From Liolophura sinensis (Eukaryota; Mollusca; Polyplacophora; Chitonida; Chitonidae), in the NCBI RefSeq assembly GCF_032854445.1, contig NC_088298.1:18311976-18375975 (forward strand): a stretch of 64,000 nt of DNA, read 5' to 3'. Shown piece after piece: positions 1 to 10,125 of the stretch (position 1 is the stretch's first letter; each line of letters opens with the position of its first letter). The position numbers were made by a program, and so were the translations under genes. The notes beneath the pieces were generated by a model. That model did no database searches. It worked only from the letters and a program-made list of their open reading frames with translations, and was not told the DNA's origin.

Positions 1-590
1 ATATTGCGTCTCAGTGATAACTGTTACTTGCGCTCATGCTAGGGAAACTGGAAATGGATGTCTCTAAAAACACTGCGGTACGGTTTCTATGGGATGTGTT
101 TATGCCTTGCGAAGAATATACGATGCCATTTCCCGACTTTACAAATATCCTTTTTAATGACACTCGCTATTTGGGTCACGTTGTGTAGCAATCAGATATT
201 TTTCCGCGGGCCATATTCACTTACCAGCCTCCACGCAAAATTGTGACTTGGCTGCGATAAATTAACTCAAATAATTAGTATCCTTTAGAAATACATTATG
301 TACCTTATTTACACGAAAATTCAGAAAGGAAGTAATAGAAGTAATAACAAGGTATTTAATAATTAGCCCTGTGGGCAAACAGAAATGCCGAACAATAGCC
401 AGCGTCGTATTATTGATGTCATTTATTTCATGTGTTTGTTCATGGTGGTGAAAAGGACTGGGATGGAGAGGGGAGGGGAGGGATGTAGACTTGGAAATAT
501 TTTAGCATCGAGACGATGAAAGACGTGAGTAAGTCTGCCCTGTGTACGTGTAACATAATTCTTTTAGTTCATCCTTATCCTCTCCGTCAA
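1..590. other. Unassigned sequence
   Basis: No gene, repeat family or regulatory site can be supported here. It is AT-rich with a short purine-rich run near 460-482. The only open frame (62 codons, 58-246) has no recognisable motif. Confidence 0.5.
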
Positions 591-805
591 CTGCATCTTT
601 GGCCTAATGGTTGAAGCTTCGCATTCAAGTCGAGAGAACGCGGATCAAACCCTGGTCGAGTCATACCAAATAATTTAAAAATGGTACTTGTTGCTGCCTT
701 TCTTGCCAGTAAACATTGAGAGGTTACAGCAAGAAAACAGGGCTGGCTGTCCGGGTGTCAGTATAGAAAGATCTGTCTCTGGGCTTCCATTGCTAGCCAA
801 TGGAC
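591..805 (+). repeat. tRNA-derived SINE, second family (AAAAATGGTACTTG type)
   Basis: The head looks like a tRNA promoter: an A-box-like GGCCTAATGGTTGAAGC near 601 and a B-box-like GGATCAAACCC near 642. It is followed by the family-specific body TTTAAAAATGGTACTTG and a stretch with GGCTGGCTGTCCGG and GTGTCAGTATAG. A second copy of the same head and body lies at 2836, and a reverse copy at about 15155-15325. The downstream block TTGCTAGCCAATGGACTACT is also shared with 3127, so this SINE may be part of a larger duplicated unit. The 3' end is not clear. Confidence 0.6.
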
Positions 806-1214
806 TACTGTTTAAATGCTGTCAAAACTGTAAACACCCTATACCTAACCACTGATCCTCCTTCAAACACCATACAATCTTCCTCACAACACCGTGTGTA
901 CACAGTGGAAACATGCTATTGTACTACTTTAAAACCTTTCTGCATTTTATTTTCTTACTTGTTGGAGGATCTACAGCTTCATTGCCGTTCGAAGTTTATT
1001 ATGCTTCGCAGATCTCGCAGTCGCTATTACAAAGATACGTAAAGAAACATTTTTTGCTCTCGTGGCGCCCATTCATGAAAAATGGCCATTTTGAGCAGAA
1101 TTGGTGTACAGTACACCTCCCCCCCCCCAAACCCCACAAAAGAAAAACGCACTTTTTGCTGCTTCTCTAGGTGTATCATTAGTCTAGATTCCCTTGGTGC
1201 AGAAATTCGTGTCT

Positions 1215-2120
1215 GCATCTTAATTTGTGGGCACATGGAGCCTGATATATGACATTCATCAACGGAAATCAGTAGTTCGTTAGTGAAAAATTAGCCGAGA
1301 TTTGTACTGATAATGACAAGAAGTCAACACAGGATCAGTGGCCCGTGTGCAGGAGTTTTCGATGATTCTTAATAGTTCGTGTTCACTGAAGAGCAGATAA
1401 GCAAAGAAAAGAGCACTAATTATTGGATTTTTGATATAAGAGAGTTATACCGCTGTAAAACGTCATAAACACCATAAGCGAACCACGGCGAAATTGAACC
1501 GCCCAACTGAATTTTAAAGAAGTAGTGTGTTCTTCGGCAAATGGAGATCCTCTGAGCTGACGGCATATTATGAAACTAAAAAATTATTTATGTAATGATT
1601 TTATAAGATGTCTTTTTATTCTTTTGGAAACGAAAATATTAAACAAACTGTTTGTGTTGCGTGACTGAAAAGCATGATGCAAACTCAACTCAATACCGCT
1701 TTGCAATTATTGTCATCAATAGCTTCATTTACTGGATAAAACATACACAATGAAATAATTTTATTATGTATAAATGCGTGTTTGCAGGAAAAAACAATGT
1801 TATAGTTTAATGACTAGATTTATTTGCAGGCATTTAGGCCAGTGTCTTCCACCACTTCCGTCGATAAATCACTTCTTCTTGTCACACGATCAGGAGGAAA
1901 AAAAACTCATTTACGTAAAATGCTGTTTTGAATTTCGCGCCTCATTTTTCTTGATGCCCATTCCTGTTTAACCCCGTAATCTTAAGAATTCCAAGTTGAC
2001 CGGAAGATTTTGGCGAGTAAGTCAAATTCCTCAGCTTTCTGGAAATCAATCAACCAGAACTGTCGTAAATTACCCATGAAATATGTTAGATTTACTTCCT
2101 TTTGAACCAGAACAATCTGC
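1215..2120 (+). repeat. Array unit 1, blocks 3 and 4
   Basis: This segment aligns by eye with 3590-4600. The clearest shared parts are the ATTTGTGGG... GCCTGAT start, the GTGACTGA(A/G)AAGCAT region, the TTTAATGACTAGATT part and the CATTTTTCTTGATGCCCATTC region ending in GTTAGATTTA. The open frame at 1774-1971 (65 codons) lies in the repeat and is not preserved in the second copy. Confidence 0.65.
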
Positions 2121-2229
2121 TCTATAAATCTGTCGATGAAGTGGGTCAAATATTAGACATGGACCGTTCACTGCAAATCGCTTTACTGAACGTAAAGCTT
2201 GCAGCTAGTGCATTTGTTGCCTCTTTCTA

Positions 2230-2375
2230 ACATCATTAAAATCTGTTAACTGATCCTCTTTGCAAGATGCCTTCCTAATTCCACGATCGTTTTTGATAAA
2301 CGTCGTTTTGGGAATCGGCCTTGCGATTATTGACCCACAACGTCCATTTTGTTTGACGGCTGGTACACGAATGTA
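2230..2375 (+). repeat. Dispersed repeat shared with 34.93-35.06 kb
   Basis: The stretch AAACGTCGTTTTGGGAATCG followed by GCCTTGCGATTATTGA and ACGTCCATTTTG has a clear counterpart at 34,985-35,045 (AAACGTCGTTTAGAGAATAG, GCCTTGCCATTATTGAT, ACGTCCATCTTGGCTGG). Both copies are in the same orientation. It belongs to no family I can name. Confidence 0.6.
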
Positions 2376-2835
2376 TTATACCCAAGGCCGGGATAATTGT
2401 GCCTGGCTGTTGATTTGAGGGTAGAGTGAGTCTGAAATATGGCATTTAATGAGGGAAATTAATAGTTCGTTATGAGAACATTAGCCGGGGTTTGTATTGA
2501 TGATGTAGTCTCCTGGTGAAAAGGTCAGTTTGTTTGCGCGCGTGTGCGTGAGTGCTAGTGAGAGGCCGTTATGTATTGACCCCTGAGAATGGATTAATAA
2601 AAGACAAAACAGTAAATGGCGGTTTATTGATGCAGGGGCACGACGCAACTGTATACATCAGCATCGACATTAAGTTAAGCGGGGGTAGATTGGCACAAAG
2701 CCACAGTCATATAAAAAACTATAGCATAAAGAATAATACCAGAGAACCGCCAATAGTGTGATAGTTGACAAACATTATATCATAGAAAAAATGAATTTTA
2801 GTTCTTTCTTACTCTCATTCTTATTCGTTTTGCAA

Positions 2836-2960
2836 ACTGCTACGGTGGTGTAATGTTTGGAGCCTCCACCTCGGTGCCGGGAGATCGGGGATCAAACCCG
2901 GATCGGGTCATAGCAAAGACTTAAAAAATGGTACTTGATCAGTTCGACGTAAGACCCAGA
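2836..2960 (+). repeat. tRNA-derived SINE, second family, partial
   Basis: A-box-like TGGTGTAATGTTTGGAGC and B-box GGATCAAACCC (near 2889) are followed by CGGGTCATAGCAAAGACTT and AAAAAATGGTACTTG, matching the copy at 591. The body degrades after about 2945. Confidence 0.6.
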
Positions 2961-3589
2961 GCATACATACAAGCAAAGGTTCTTTCCATCAGTCCGTGCA
3001 CAGAAAAACTGATAGGTTGTTTTATCACGTCATGTTTTCATACTTGCTAACATCAGAACTCTTTGACAGTCAGTGGCACGTTGTCCTTACTTGTACATGT
3101 ATTCGTGTTCTTTCTGTTATCGCCCATTGCTAGCCAATGGACTACTGTTTGTGTACTGTCGACAGTTTAAACGGCCTGGGCCCTAACTTAACGATGCCTA
3201 TAAGCACCCTGGAATCTTCTTCACAAAACTGTGGCATTAAATCACAGTCATAGATTCACTCTTTACCAAATTGTGTGCACATAGTGGTAGGAAGTCATTA
3301 ACTCCTACCTAGACCATAATCTCCACGAAAACCTAATTATTCTTTGATTTCTTCGCTGATTATTTCACTGCATCGAAGTCCTTTAAAGTTTATTGAACCC
3401 GTTTTGGAGATCTTGCAGTAGCAATTACAAAAGAATGGAAACCAACTATTTTCCCCTCTCTTATAGGGTCTATTCATGCCAAATGGTAATTTTGAGCAGC
3501 ATTGGAGTACAGTGGAAAACCAAACAGCCACTTTCCTCTGCTAATCTACGTCAGGATGGAATCCATGTGTGAAGAAAGTTGTACCTGGC

Positions 3590-4610
3590 TGTTAATTTGT
3601 GGGTAGAGGGAGTCTGATGTATGGCCTTCAATAAGGAAATAGGTAGTTCCTTATCAGAACATTTGCTGAGGTTTGTGCTGATAAAGTAGCCTGTTAATGA
3701 CAAATCCGTTTGTCCCTGTGTGTAAGAGTGTCGGTGTGAGGCCGTTAATAGCTGATGGTCACTGAAGAGCGCACGAGGAAAAGGAAAGCACTCTGCGATG
3801 GGTTATTGATTCAGGGATAAATCACGACTCAACGGAGCTGCAGTAACAAGAAGTCAAGGCAGAGAAAATCGTTTGCCTTTTGGAGTTTTTGGTGTTTGTT
3901 AATAGCTGCTGTGCACTGAAGTCAAGGTGGGCAAAAACGAAAACCCTAAGTAGTGGATAATTGATACGGGATCGTTAAAACACTGTAAATCAGTATAATA
4001 TCGTTGCAAATTGAACGACCACAGCGTTAAACAAAGTAATGCGTACTTAATGATAACGAAAAATGGAGTACCACTGAGTCGATTGCCGATTATGAAAACT
4101 AAGAAAGTATTGATATAATGAATTATAATGTGTCTTTTTTGGGGGTTTTTATGTTTTTTTTTTCTGATGTTTTGTGCGACTGAGAAGCATCACACTCGTA
4201 ACGTATTGTGATCATTGCTAATAATAATTGGATGTACTGGTTAAAATATGCCAACTGGATTGCTGACATACGTATAAATACATGTGTTAAACAGAAAAAA
4301 CAATCTAACAGATTAATGACGAGATTAGTTTGTAGACATTGCAAGCTGTTTTATCCCATTACTTCCACTGATCAATCTCTTCACCTTGCCAAACGATCAT
4401 ACAGAAAAACTCATTTACGCAATTGATGCCTGGAATTTCGCTCCTCAGTTTTTCTTGATGTTCACTCCCACTTAACCCCGTAATTCCAAGCTGACCGGAA
4501 GATTTCCACAAGAAATAAAACTTCTTGGATTTCTGGAAATCAGTCAACCAGGAATGTCGTATACCACCCACTAATCATGTTAGATTTATTCCCCTATAAA
4601 TTCTCTATAA
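3590..4610 (+). repeat. Array unit 2, blocks 3 and 4
   Basis: This is the best-preserved partner of 1215-2120. It carries the GGCTGTTAATTTGTGGGTAG start, the GAAGTCAAGG(C/T) part repeated internally near 3855 and 3920, and the block 4 sequence with CTCATTTACGCAA, CTTAACCCCGTAAT and CAAGCTGACCGGAAG. Short open frames on both strands (4123-4571) overlap one another and have no protein motif; I read them as chance. Confidence 0.65.
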
Positions 4611-4972
4611 ATTTGTTTGGCTCGCTGTCGATGGGTGTGTAAATTTTTGGCATCATACCTACTGACGTCGACCACTCACTTAACACCGGATGTGAGTGCA
4701 AATCGCTTTAAGGAATGTAAAGCTTGTAGCGATTGGGAAATTTGCTGCTACATTTTTCCATTTTAGTGTACTCTTTTTACATATCTAGCAATATTTGCCA
4801 CGAGAAAGGAATTCTGTACAAAACTGACTTGTTTTCTTTATGAAATACTCATACTTTGACAATGGTTCCCAAGAGATCCTATCCATGTGTGTAGCATATG
4901 CCGTTCACATTCCATCGATGTGCTTTACCTTTCCTTCTTACTTAACCCCCTTTTCACAGTTTTCAGCATATG

Positions 4973-4999
4973 TATACTATCCAAAAAAAGAAACGCATA
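4973..4999 (+). repeat. Left terminal inverted repeat of Tc1 element
   Basis: Starts TATACTATCC and ends AAACGCATA; identical to the reverse complement of 6483-6509. The first TA may be the duplicated target site, in which case the repeat is 25 bp. Confidence 0.9.
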
Positions 5000-5170
5000 A
5001 CCCGGTTTTTTGCGGAGGTGATGCAGTCTTTTCAATTATGCATAACTAAATAAGAATTGCTATTCTGCAAATATTTTTTTACACAGATTAAGGAAGGGTC
5101 CATATCTAGACAACAAGGCCATCAACTTGAGGTAAGACACTCACAATGAGTCTCCCACTTGAGTGGAATG

Positions 5171-6178
5171 TCAGTATCTGTTGTGACCACCACGGGCACG
5201 AATAACAGTTCTGACACGCCTTGTCATGGACTGGATGAGACGCTGGATAGAGGCCTGGGGAATGTTCTGCCACTCCTCCTGCAAAAATGCAACTTGCTCT
5301 TGAAGCGTTTGGGGTTGAGGTTGACGTTGGCGTATACGTCGATCAAGTTCATCCCACAGATGCTCAATTGGGTTAAGATCCGGGGAACGGGACGGCCAGG
5401 GTAGCACATTTACATTGTTTTCGGCGAGGAAGTCCCTTGTGACACGTGCCGTGTGCGGTCTGGCGTTGTCCTGCTGGAACAACTCCCGCTGAACGTCAAT
5501 GACAGGTAAGAGGTGTGGCTGCAGGATGGTGTCTCGGTAGCGTACGGCCGTAAGATTTCCCTGAACGTGGACAAGATTTGTATGACCAGTATACTTTTTT
5601 GCTGCCCACATCATCACACTCCCTCCACCAAATCTGTCCACTTGGCATACGCAGTTAGGGGCATAACGTTCGTGAGCACGTCTGTAAACCCGGTTTCTAC
5701 CATCACGTCTCCGCAATAGGAATCTGGACTCATCACTGAACCAAATGCGTCGCCAGTTGCGTAGATTCCATGCAGTCACGTTGTTACACTATCGGAGGCG
5801 ATTGGCGCGATGGTGAGGACGCAGCACGATCCCAACATAGGGCCTCCTGGCTCTCAGTCCATGTTCCCTCAGCCTGTTCCGCACTGTCTGACCTGATATC
5901 CTCCTCAGTCCCGGTATGCTGGCTGCTGTGCTTTCAGCTGTGGCACAACGGTCACGCAAATGGAGGACCCTTATGTAGCGATCTTGGGCTGCTGTAGTGA
6001 CACGTGGTCGACCTCAACGCCAACGGTCATTTGTTGTCTCAGTATTGTTGTAGCGGGCAGCAAGCCGTGAAATCGTGCTCTGGCTGACGTGTAGAGGCCA
6101 AGAAATGGACGATTGGGACTCTCCAGCTTGAAGTCTTCCAATGGCAATATTTCTTGTGACAGGGTCAAGGCGTGGCAT
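5171..6178 (-). pseudogene. Tc1-type DD34E transposase with two in-frame stops
   Basis: Reading the minus strand from ATG at 6178 gives a 336-codon frame, close to the family's usual 340, that stays in one frame throughout. The first 54 codons (start MPRLDP) form a helix-turn-helix region containing VSQSTISRL. The catalytic domain shows the three acidic residues in WFSDESRF, QQDNARPHTA and SPDLNPIEHLWDEL; the second Asp and the Glu are separated by 34 residues (DD34E). The family cuts and pastes the element at TA sites in the nucleus. Two stops break it: TGA at codon 55 (6014-6016), just before the GRPRVT linker, and TAG at codon 130 (5789-5791), where relatives usually have Trp. The last 202 codons are open. 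This copy is unlikely to make active enzyme. Confidence 0.93.
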
Positions 6179-6482
6179 GTTGAATCAGCTTGAAAACACC
6201 ACTTGAAAGACGCCGATTTCCGGCCCGAAGTTGCGGTTTTATAGTCACACACTGCATGCTTTCCATGCGTAAGTTCGGCGTGTAAGACTGCACGTGATGC
6301 AGTGTGGTGCTGTATTTTTTACTTCTTCCAAAAACGGCCTCCAAACTCAACAGTTTCAACCAAGAAATGTTTTGAGGAATAAAATGTGTGCTAACTGTGA
6401 CTATTAGCAATATTAAAACACATTTTGCTCATGAAATGAAGACAAAATGTATCTATTTCATTTTAAAATAAAACAAAACACC

Positions 6483-6509
6483 TATGCGTTTCTTTTTTTG
6501 GATAGTATA
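6483..6509 (-). repeat. Right terminal inverted repeat of Tc1 element
   Basis: Reverse complement is identical to 4973-4999. It is followed by a TATATA run, so the exact target-site TA cannot be fixed. Confidence 0.9.
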
Positions 6510-6814
6510 TATATTTTTGGTTACAGTCTCGTAATCCCACATCGTGGGTTTCAACAACAGCCCATGTGCAAGTTTCAGCCATAGGTGCACACTCCGTGAA
6601 GTGAGTGTTTTATGGACCGCAATCATCGATTCCAGTTCCACATTCCTCACAAGGGAAGCGACTTCTTTACACTGTTGATGACTGGCTCTTGTAACGTTTT
6701 GTTTTCTGTTGATCAGTAGCATAAGGGTCATTTTCTGTTTGATTAGTTGTGTAGTGTAATGCCCCACAAGCCTATTTTTTGAATGAGCTTCCAAGCCAAG
6801 AGAAAATTCCTGCC

Positions 6815-7010
6815 TGGTTATTAAATTGTTATGTTTGTGGGCAGAGTAGGTCTAAAGGGTAATATCCAATAAAGGAAATCAGTAGTTCGTTATTTCCACA
6901 TTAGCCTGGATTTGTGCTGATAATGTAATCTGTTGTAATGAGTTGTGTGTATTTCTGAGAGTGCTAACGTAAGGCTGTTAATATGTGTTGGTCTCCGAGG
7001 AAAGGTAAAG
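6815..7010 (+). repeat. Array unit 3, block 3
   Basis: The stretch GAAATCAGTAGTTCGTTA, then TTAGCCTGGATTTGTGCTGA and TAATGTAATCTGTT, matches block 3 at 1265, 2455 and 3645. The continuation keeps the AGTGCTAACGTAAGGC / AGTGCTAGTGAGAGGC part found at 2553. Confidence 0.65.
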
Positions 7011-7087
7011 CGAACAACAAATCATGAAATGGTGGTTTATCGAAGCAGGGACACGACGCACTACAATAGATCTGCATCGACATCAAG

Positions 7088-8064
7088 TTAAGTTGAGGCA
7101 AAATTGATACAAAGGGCTTGCAGCACAAAGTAAAACTGGCGTTAAGTTACTTTATCTCGGTTACAGTTTAATTACAACTGTTCCTGTAAATGCTTAAATA
7201 CTGGCAAACGGCACACTCCGTAGCAACATGCATTAAACAGAACTAGCCAACAACAGGGAAAGTTGTTCGCTTAGTGGTGATCCGACCACGGGAACGTTGA
7301 TAAAGTCGTGTGTACCTAATGATGAGGAAAAGGATATATCCGTTACTCTGGTGACCGGTTCCAAATGTCTTTTTTTTGTATTATAATCAATAATGCTTCC
7401 GTTTTTAATTCGGGGAAAACGCCGAAAATTAGCTGAAAGCTTTAACACCAAAAAACGTAGCATGAACATTCGTTTCACAATTCCTTGCTGTAATTGGCAG
7501 AAAATTGCCACGGTTTATCGGATCAATTAAATAGGCAAAGAATATACCTCCATGGCATATATATGTTGGTGTTATCTACTTAGTTAAATTGTGGCAAAAT
7601 TTGCACAAATCCAAAGAGACTTGGAAGACTTACAGTACAGAGTAAAACTGGCGTGTTGTCAATTTATCTCGGTAATGGGTTTTATTGTAATTGCTCATGC
7701 AAATGCTCCAATAGCAGCAAATTGCACAGTCCTCTATCACCATGCCTTCACCAGAAGTATGTAACCACAGCGAACGTTGTTCAGTTGGTGGTTATTTGAT
7801 CACGGCAACGTTAAAACGTCCTGTGCATTTAACAGTGACGAAAAAGACATATCCGTTACTCTAGTGCTCAATTTCGAACCAACGTCTTTTCTTGTGTTAT
7901 GATTACTTTTGTTTCCGACCTCGTTTCGGACAAAACGCCGAAAATTAACTGAAATCTGTAACAGCAAAAAGTAAGCATAAAAATGCGTTTAATAGTTCCT
8001 TGCTGTAATTGGCAAAAATTGTCTACGTTTGTTGGATCAATTAAATAAGACCAAAAATAGATCC
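7088..8064 (+). repeat. Local tandem duplication, two ~460 bp copies
   Basis: 7088-7545 and 7601-8064 are clearly homologous. Shared landmarks in order are AGTAAAACTGGCGT, TTTATCTCGGT, TATCCGTTACTCT(G/A)GTG, AAAACGCCGAAAATTA, TTCCTTGCTGTAATTGGCA and TGGATCAATTAAATA. The period is about 515 bp and identity looks like about three quarters. The 92-codon minus frame at 7233-7511 is not kept in the second copy, so I treat it as noncoding. Confidence 0.8.
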
Positions 8065-8129
8065 TACATGAAGTATGTGTGTGCGTGTTTGTGTTACTTA
8101 GCCTACTGAAATGTATTTGCAGCTTTCAG

Positions 8130-8385
8130 GCTTTTCTGTTCACCCATTTTCGACAATTAATCATTTGAACGCCACAAACGATCGGGAGGAAGAAACTCAT
8201 GGATGTTACTGATGGCTCAATTTTCTCACCCCATTTTTTCTTGATATTCACGACCGCTTAACCTCGGAATTTCCAGAATCACAAGTTAGCTGGAAAATTA
8301 CCTCGGGCAAATAAGGTTTATGGTAATTTATCAGTCAGGATTGTCGTACATCACCACTTAACCATGTTAGATTTATGCCTTTTTT
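8130..8385 (+). repeat. Array unit 3, block 4 (most diverged)
   Basis: Matches units 1 and 2 through GGAGGAAGAAACTCAT, TTTTTCTTGATATTCACG, CTTAACCTCGGAAT and CATGTTAGATTTATGCC. It confirms that the array had at least three block 4 copies. Confidence 0.6.
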
Positions 8386-8776
8386 CTTATTGCTGTAAAA
8401 TGCAGTAGTCAATGTCTGGGCCTACCGCAGACAAAATACTGTGGGTAGTATTCCGCTTAGCTAACTTATCATCAGCGTTATGCCTATGCGTATATAAGTA
8501 TATAGACCTTCGTATGAATGAGAAACAAAGTTGCAGGTTTATGTTAGATATGCGTGTGCCACGTGTGCCATAAAGTGGATGGGCGATTTTCAGCGAGACA
8601 AACACGGTGTATCATAGCCTAACAACAGGTCATCCACCGAGCCAATCTATAACTAGTACATAGATGTGTCACAACAAACGCAGCCTCCGTGCTAACCTAT
8701 AACTAGTATATTTTGGTGTCACGGCACCGGCAGCATCTCCGCCAGTCAGTCAGTATCAATCTGATCAAAAATAATA

Positions 8777-8828
8777 GGGGGCCTTCGTGGCCAAGGTGGT
8801 CAGCGCGGCGCAATGACTCTGAACATGG
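8777..8828 (+). repeat. SINE head fragment
   Basis: GGGGGCCTTCGTGGCCAAGG, then TGGTCAGCGCGGCGCAATGA, resembles the tRNA-derived head of the main SINE (compare 12730). The body and tail are missing, so this is a 3'-truncated fragment or a diverged subfamily. Confidence 0.5.
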
Positions 8829-9990
8829 CACTGGAAGGGACACTTTGTTCGATACACTTTGTTAGATATACATTGTGTTAACGGTGATATTCAGGAGAGA
8901 TATCAGCACTAAAGCACTTCTAGCGTCTCAATTTACAAAGGGCAACTCTGGACAGGCCTGCTCATGTAAACAAGTCCCAGCAAAACCTGATGGCAGTAGC
9001 TGCAACAATTCACGGTTGATTTTGTTAAAACGTTGATAACATTAGTTAAATAATGTGTCGTGATTGGGGCAGGTTAGTAACTCCTCGGGGGAAAACGATG
9101 TACGTCCAGTCGGTCACATGTGTCTATCACTATGTGGTGGCCAGGTGTTCCGTTGGGATACTACGGGCATGATTATGACCAAGTCTCTTACTGTAACGCT
9201 TTTCGTTGACACAGATGAGGCCTTAATTGGGCATCCTAGATAATGGGGATAGATTTACCAAACTTCGAATCAGTACAGAGGGATTTATCCGTCATGTCAG
9301 CACTGTGTGGTTTACGTGATACTCTGTCCATGTGTAAAATGGTTATGCAACTTCATACACTAAAGAGCTCTTTGAAGTGTAGACAACCGCGCAAAATAAA
9401 GCATGATTAGATTTTCTTCATTGAAGACATTTAATACAAAATACAGAAATCGATAATCGTTCCAGTCATAAACATCTCTGCTCCAGAGAATAGAGAAACG
9501 AGGGAAAGCATTAGACCGCTCGTCGGCTCTGCTTATTTGATAGGAACGTTCGACTAGGGCTGAAACTGAGAGATATGGGGATTAGCGTTTCATCCAATTC
9601 AGCGCGAGCCTAGGTATGTTTCAGAAAAACACCAAGCGAACACCTCTCTTAGGAAACTTGATCGCTACACCACGTAGTAAAAACTATACTTCCATGCCAT
9701 GTCGATAACACCAGGAAGACATGATCTGATCTGGTGGTCTGAGTTTCCATAAATACCAGAGCTACTAGGATGTTGTAATTCTTTAACTCTTTTTTTACGT
9801 GTTTGCATGGTATGTTATAAGAGCAGTATTCTCTTTAGACCGATTACAACAGAATATATTTGTGCGAAGTTTACCAAACAGGTGACATTTTGTATGTGCG
9901 AATGGATCAATTGATGCGGTATGATATCCTCCTTATCTGTAATGCCAGGCTCGGAATGCAATTTAGTGGTTCCATAAGGCACCTTCCAAA
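8829..9990. other. Unassigned sequence
   Basis: AT-rich; no open frame of note, no repeat partner seen within the window, and no recognisable RNA gene. Confidence 0.5.
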
Positions 9991-10125
9991 AGCGTTTTAT
10001 TTAGAATAGCCCTATCCAGAAAATTGTTATAGGTGAAACCACCTTAAAATGGTTCCATATAGAACCCTGCAAAAAGGGTTGTACATACAACCCATAAGGG
10101 TTCCCTCACAGCCATAAGCCGAAGA
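9991..10125. repeat. Palindrome-rich patch, possible MITE
   Basis: Two near-perfect short palindromes lie 9 bp apart: GGTTCCATATAGAACC (10051-10066) and GGGTTGTACATACAACCC (10076-10093), with further GGTTCC / AAGGGTTCCC motifs on either side. This GGTTC-TATA-GAACC style is known from short nonautonomous elements in other animals. I cannot define the element ends. Confidence 0.4.

Larger units (their letters stand above)
4973..6509 (-). mobile_element. Tc1-type DNA transposon, near complete, not autonomous
   Basis: The element is bounded by a perfect 27-bp inverted repeat: 4973-4999 starting TATACTATCCAAAAAAAGAA, and its reverse complement at 6483-6509. A TA at each outer edge fits the TA target site of this superfamily. 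The length of about 1.54 kb is typical. One transposase frame lies between, on the minus strand. The well-matched ends and only two stop codons suggest a recent or lightly decayed copy. It sits inside the old tandem array, so it inserted after the array formed. Confidence 0.93.
591..8380. repeat. Old diverged tandem array, two to four copies per block
   Basis: Several blocks recur in the same order and orientation. Block 1 (SINE head) is at about 600 and 2840. Block 2 (TTGCTAGCCAATGGACTACT) is at about 790 and 3127. Block 3 (AGTAGTTCGTTA... TTAGCC... TTTGTACTGATAATG) is at about 1215, 2405, 3590 and 6825. Block 4 (AAACTCATTTACG, then CTTGATG...TTAACCCCGTAAT, then GACCGGAAGATT) is at about 1900-2090, 4400-4590 and, more diverged, 8190-8380. 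Spacing is about 2.5 kb from the first to the second block 4 and, once the 1.5 kb Tc1 element is subtracted, about 2.2 kb to the third. Divergence is high (roughly a quarter to a third of positions by eye), so the expansion is old. No coding content is clear. Confidence 0.7.

Noticed and set aside
5971-6252. 93-codon minus frame within the Tc1 element
   Set aside because: It is out of frame with the transposase, which is recognised in the neighbouring frame.
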